Shown here: in pieces, positions 4,992 through 7,014 of the stretch
Layout: the number at the start of each line of letters is the position of its first letter
How positions within the stretch are numbered: the first letter of the stretch is position 1
Source: an uncultured Eubacteriales bacterium
GTDB taxonomy: Bacteria > Bacillota > Clostridia > Oscillospirales > Acutalibacteraceae
DNA length: 7,014 nt
NCBI GenBank assembly: GCA_900319255.1
Contig: ONNU01000251.1
Span: 1-7,014 of the forward strand
Direction: 5' to 3'
The notes under the pieces: generated by a model
The model's input: only the letters and a program-made list of their open reading frames with translations
Databases searched by the model: none
What the model was told of the DNA's origin: nothing
Position numbers and translations under genes: made by a program

Positions 4992-6698
4992 ATGATGAAA
5001 GGTATAGGTGTTTCGGCAGGTATAGGCATCGGCAGGATCCTGCGTATAGAGGAACATTCCCTTGAATATACCCCGCAGCAGGTCACTGATAAGGATGCGG
5101 AGATAAAACGCTTCCATGATGCGGTGGACGCTTTCTGCATGAATACGGAGGCGCAGGCTGAGGCTCTCAGAAAAAGCGCAGGAGAAAATGAAGCCAAAAT
5201 AATGCTGGGTCATATCAGTATCGTGCAGGATCCCTTCCTGCTGGGTGAGGTGGATAAGCTTATTGAAGGCGGACAGTGCGCTGAGGCTTCGTTTGAAAGT
5301 ATGTGCGATATGTTTATACAGATCTTTTCTGCCGCTGAGGATGAGGTCACAAAGCAGAGAGCGGCTGACGTAAGAGATGTAAAGGCAGGCGTGCTGAGTA
5401 TCCTGCTGGGGATAAATGAAGTAAGGCTGTCGGATGTTCCTTCGGGGACGATCATATGCGTAAGAGAGCTTACTCCGTCTATGACTGCGGAAATGAATAA
5501 GGAAAATATCGCCGGTATCCTTACCGAAGCCGGCGGAACCACATCACATAGCGCTATCCTTGCAAGAGTGCTTGAGATCCCGGCAGTAATGAGCGTTCCG
5601 GGCATAATGGCAGAAGCTAAAAACGGCGGGCAGGCTGTTATTGACGGCAAAACGGGTGAGGTTATCCTTTCCCCTGATGAAATGCAGCTGAAAGCCAGCA
5701 TGGAAAAGCGTGAAAAATTCATAAGGGAAAGAAAAGAGCTTGAAAAATACAGAGGCAGGACTACTGTTTCTGCCGACGGAACAGAATATGAGCTTGTTTG
5801 TAATATCGGAAAGCCGGAGGATGCTGCCAAAGCCCTTGAAGCTGACGGCGAAGGGGTAGGGCTTTTCAGAACGGAATTCCTCTTTATGGACAAGACCTCC
5901 ACCCCCACAGAGGAGGAACAGTTCAGGGAATATAAAAAGGCTGCGATGATACTGGGGGACAGACCGCTTATCATCAGAACTCTTGATATCGGCGGCGATA
6001 AGGAGATACCCTATCTCGGACTTGAAAAGGAAGATAATCCGTTTATGGGCTTCCGCGCAATAAGGTATTGCCTGAAAAATCAGGAGCTTTTCAGAACACA
6101 GCTCCGCGCGATACTCAGAGCAAGCGCTTTCGGTAATGTCAGCATAATGTTCCCGCTTATCACCTGCGTTGAAGAGGTCAGAGAGGGTAAGGCTCTGGTT
6201 GAACAGCTAAAAGGCGAGCTTGAAGCAGAGGGCATAGACTTTGACAGGAATATCAGAGTGGGCATTATGACCGAAACAGCAGCAGCCGGCATTATCGCCG
6301 ATCTGCTTGCAAAGGAATGTGACTTTTTCAGCATCGGTACAAATGACCTTACCGGCTATACAATGGCTGCTGACAGAGGAAACAGCGATGTTTCATACCT
6401 CTATTCAGCATTGCAGCCCTCAGTGCTGCGTATGATCCGCTCCATTATCACAGCGGCAGGGGATCGGGGCATTCCTGTTGGAATGTGCGGAGAAGCCGCA
6501 GCTGACCCGCTGATGATTCCGCTGCTGATATCCTTCGGACTTACGGAATTCAGCGTTTCTGCTCCCAGTGTATTAAGAGTGAGAAAAAGCATTTCCGGCT
6601 GGACAAAGCAGAAAGCAGACGAAATTGCCGAAAAAGCAATGAGCTTCGCTACAGAACAGGAAGTACGGGATTATTTGAAATCAGTGGTTAGTGATTAG
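4992..6698 (+). CDS. ptsI: PTS enzyme I, phosphoenolpyruvate-protein phosphotransferase
   Basis: Enzyme I (568 aa from this ATG) takes phosphate from PEP and passes it to HPr, the first step for every PTS sugar. It is cytoplasmic and normally dimeric. The N-terminus MKGIGVSAGIGIG is typical. The HPr-binding helical domain spans about 30-140. The swivelling phosphohistidine domain carries His186 in GGTTSHSAILAR. The PEP-binding barrel spans about 250-540, with Arg293 (GLFRTEF), Arg329 (IRTLDIGGDKE), Glu428, Asn451-Asp452 (SIGTNDLT), Arg462 (AADRGN) and Cys499 (GMCGE). All catalytic residues known from E. coli enzyme I are present. Three well-conserved spots differ: ETAAAG lacks the usual Pro after Glu428-Thr, LTGYT replaces LTQYT, and GEAAAD replaces GELAGD. 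The last codons (SVVSD) are encoded by a tandem repeat running past the stop. It is probably co-transcribed with ptsH. Confidence 0.95.
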   Translation: MMKGIGVSAGIGIGRILRIEEHSLEYTPQQVTDKDAEIKRFHDAVDAFCMNTEAQAEALRKSAGENEAKIMLGHISIVQDPFLLGEVDKLIEGGQCAEASFESMCDMFIQIFSAAEDEVTKQRAADVRDVKAGVLSILLGINEVRLSDVPSGTIICVRELTPSMTAEMNKENIAGILTEAGGTTSHSAILARVLEIPAVMSVPGIMAEAKNGGQAVIDGKTGEVILSPDEMQLKASMEKREKFIRERKELEKYRGRTTVSADGTEYELVCNIGKPEDAAKALEADGEGVGLFRTEFLFMDKTSTPTEEEQFREYKKAAMILGDRPLIIRTLDIGGDKEIPYLGLEKEDNPFMGFRAIRYCLKNQELFRTQLRAILRASAFGNVSIMFPLITCVEEVREGKALVEQLKGELEAEGIDFDRNIRVGIMTETAAAGIIADLLAKECDFFSIGTNDLTGYTMAADRGNSDVSYLYSALQPSVLRMIRSIITAAGDRGIPVGMCGEAAADPLMIPLLISFGLTEFSVSAPSVLRVRKSISGWTKQKADEIAEKAMSFATEQEVRDYLKSVVSD

Positions 6699-6720
6699 TG
6701 GTTAGTTTGCAGATTGTAGT
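6683..6720 (+). repeat. 14-bp tandem repeat overlapping the ptsI stop codon
   Basis: AGTGGTTAGT occurs at 6683-6692 and 6697-6706, a 14-bp period, with a decayed third unit at 6711-6720 (AGATTGTAGT). The first copy encodes the last residues of enzyme I, and the TAG stop (6696-6698) overlaps the second copy. This is the start of a chain of short repeats continuing to 6834. Confidence 0.75.
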
Positions 6721-6730
6721 TAGTAAAATT

Positions 6731-6758
6731 TGGAATTTGGAAAGTGGAAAGTGGAATT
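6731..6758 (+). repeat. Four-unit heptamer repeat
   Basis: Four consecutive 7-bp units read TGGAATT (6731), TGGAAAG (6738), TGGAAAG (6745) and TGGAATT (6752). The units are exactly abutting. The last merges into the longer 38-bp repeat starting at 6753. Confidence 0.8.
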
Positions 6759-6834
6759 GTTTTGAATCAGGAATTAGGAATGAGGGGTTAGGAATTGTTT
6801 GAATCAGGAATTAGGAGTGAGGAATTAGGAATTG
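6753..6834 (+). repeat. Tandem repeat with a 37-38 bp period
   Basis: Unit 1 (6753-6790) and unit 2 (6791-6827) both begin GGAATTGTTT, continue with GAATCAGGAATTAGGA, then GTGAGG or ATGAGG, and end in TTA. A third unit is cut after GGAATTG (6828-6834). Inside each unit, GGAATTA/GGAATTG submotifs recur, so the array probably grew from a smaller GGAATT(A/G) element. No coding potential is apparent. Confidence 0.8.
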
Positions 6835-6838
6835 TAAA

Positions 6839-6917
6839 GAAGCTTGGCTCAGAGTAATAAAGTGGAACAGCGGAATCGGGAGTTATTCTTTATGCTCTGG
6901 CTTCTATTGATTGCTGG
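6839..6917 (+). repeat. Intergenic repeat B, copy 2
   Basis: Positions 6839-6893 match 242-296 in the same orientation at 46 of 55 bases, without gaps. All nine differences are transitions. The complementary pair ATAAAG/CTTTAT that can close a stem is kept (within 6856-6893). Weaker similarity extends to about 6917. As at the left end, a repeat A copy lies next to it. Confidence 0.7.
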
Positions 6918-6928
6918 CTTCTTCCAAG

Positions 6929-6947
6929 GCAGCGGCAAAGCCGCTGC
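6929..6947. repeat. GC-rich hairpin between repeats B and A
   Basis: GCAGCGGC (6929-6936) and GCCGCTGC (6940-6947) form a perfect 8-bp stem with an AAA loop. No T-tract follows, so it is not a classical terminator on the + strand. It could still fold in the 3' end of the ptsHI message and stabilise it. The GGCAGCG motif also occurs in the stem at 4519-4541. Confidence 0.6.
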
Positions 6948-6950
6948 GGA

Positions 6951-7014
6951 CAAAAGAGGAGAACCACAAGAGGTGGGCTGCGCCCCCCTCTTAAGGTTCT
7001 CCCCTTTTGAAATC
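6951..7014 (-). repeat. Hairpin-forming intergenic repeat A, copy 2, inverted
   Basis: A long near-perfect hairpin covers 6951-7009. CAAAAGAGGAGAACC (6951-6965) pairs with GGTTCTCCCCTTTTG (6995-7009) with one mismatch, AAGAGG (6968-6973) with CCTCTT (6987-6992), and GGGC (6975-6978) with GCCC (6982-6985). The one outer mismatch (A/C on +) becomes a G-U pair in a minus-strand transcript. It is the reverse-oriented relative of 163-217. It may also terminate transcription of ptsI from the left, or of a convergent gene to the right, since A- and T-runs flank the stem on both strands. Confidence 0.7.

Noticed and set aside
5210..5974. 254-codon open frame on the minus strand inside ptsI
   Set aside because: It is Ser/Leu-rich, typical of antisense frames, and completely overlaps conserved enzyme I sequence.
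6753..6834. CRISPR array in the repeats after ptsI
   Set aside because: The units abut directly without unique spacers, and no cas gene is present.

Overview
The window holds one complete fructose phosphotransferase (PTS) locus. All genes are on the + strand, in the order fruR (DeoR-type regulator), fruK (1-phosphofructokinase), fruA (fused EIIA-EIIB-EIIC fructose permease), ptsH (HPr) and ptsI (enzyme I). Strong AGGAGG-type ribosome binding sites, an HPr with the regulatory Ser46, and the codon and intergenic style point to a mid-GC Gram-positive Firmicute. A Ruminococcus-like (Oscillospiraceae) host is my best guess, inferred from overall resemblance and not proven.

Layout. Positions 1-651 are non-coding. 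They contain nested inverted repeats at the left edge (1-90), a hairpin repeat A1 (163-217), a second repeat B1 (242 to about 324), a run of 10-bp-phased TTTGAAA-like units (351-400), a strong extended -10 promoter (386-413) and a leader of about 230 nt with several possible hairpins. fruR (652-1401) overlaps fruK (1398-2303) by 4 nt. fruA (2346-4385) follows after 42 nt. A 302-nt gap (4386-4687) contains a short tandem repeat, a strong hairpin and a GC-rich stretch of small stem-loops. ptsH (4688-4951) and ptsI (4992-6698) are 40 nt apart. The last 316 nt (6699-7014) are non-coding and built from three kinds of short tandem repeat, then B2 (a direct copy of B1), a GC-rich hairpin, and A2 (an inverted copy of A1).

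How it works together. Enzyme I takes phosphate from PEP and passes it to HPr His15. HPr passes it to FruA His67 (EIIA) and then Cys203 (EIIB). The EIIC membrane domain imports fructose as fructose-1-phosphate. FruK converts that to fructose-1,6-bisphosphate for glycolysis. FruR probably senses a sugar phosphate and controls the promoter at 386-413. The whole relay from PEP to glycolytic intermediate is therefore encoded in about 6 kb.

The proteins are conventional. The less ordinary material is non-coding: related repeat modules A and B flank the operon, with A inverted at the two ends; short tandem repeats overlap the stop codons of both fruA and ptsI; and the fruR leader has mutually exclusive pairing options. 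I found no evidence of a wholly new gene system.
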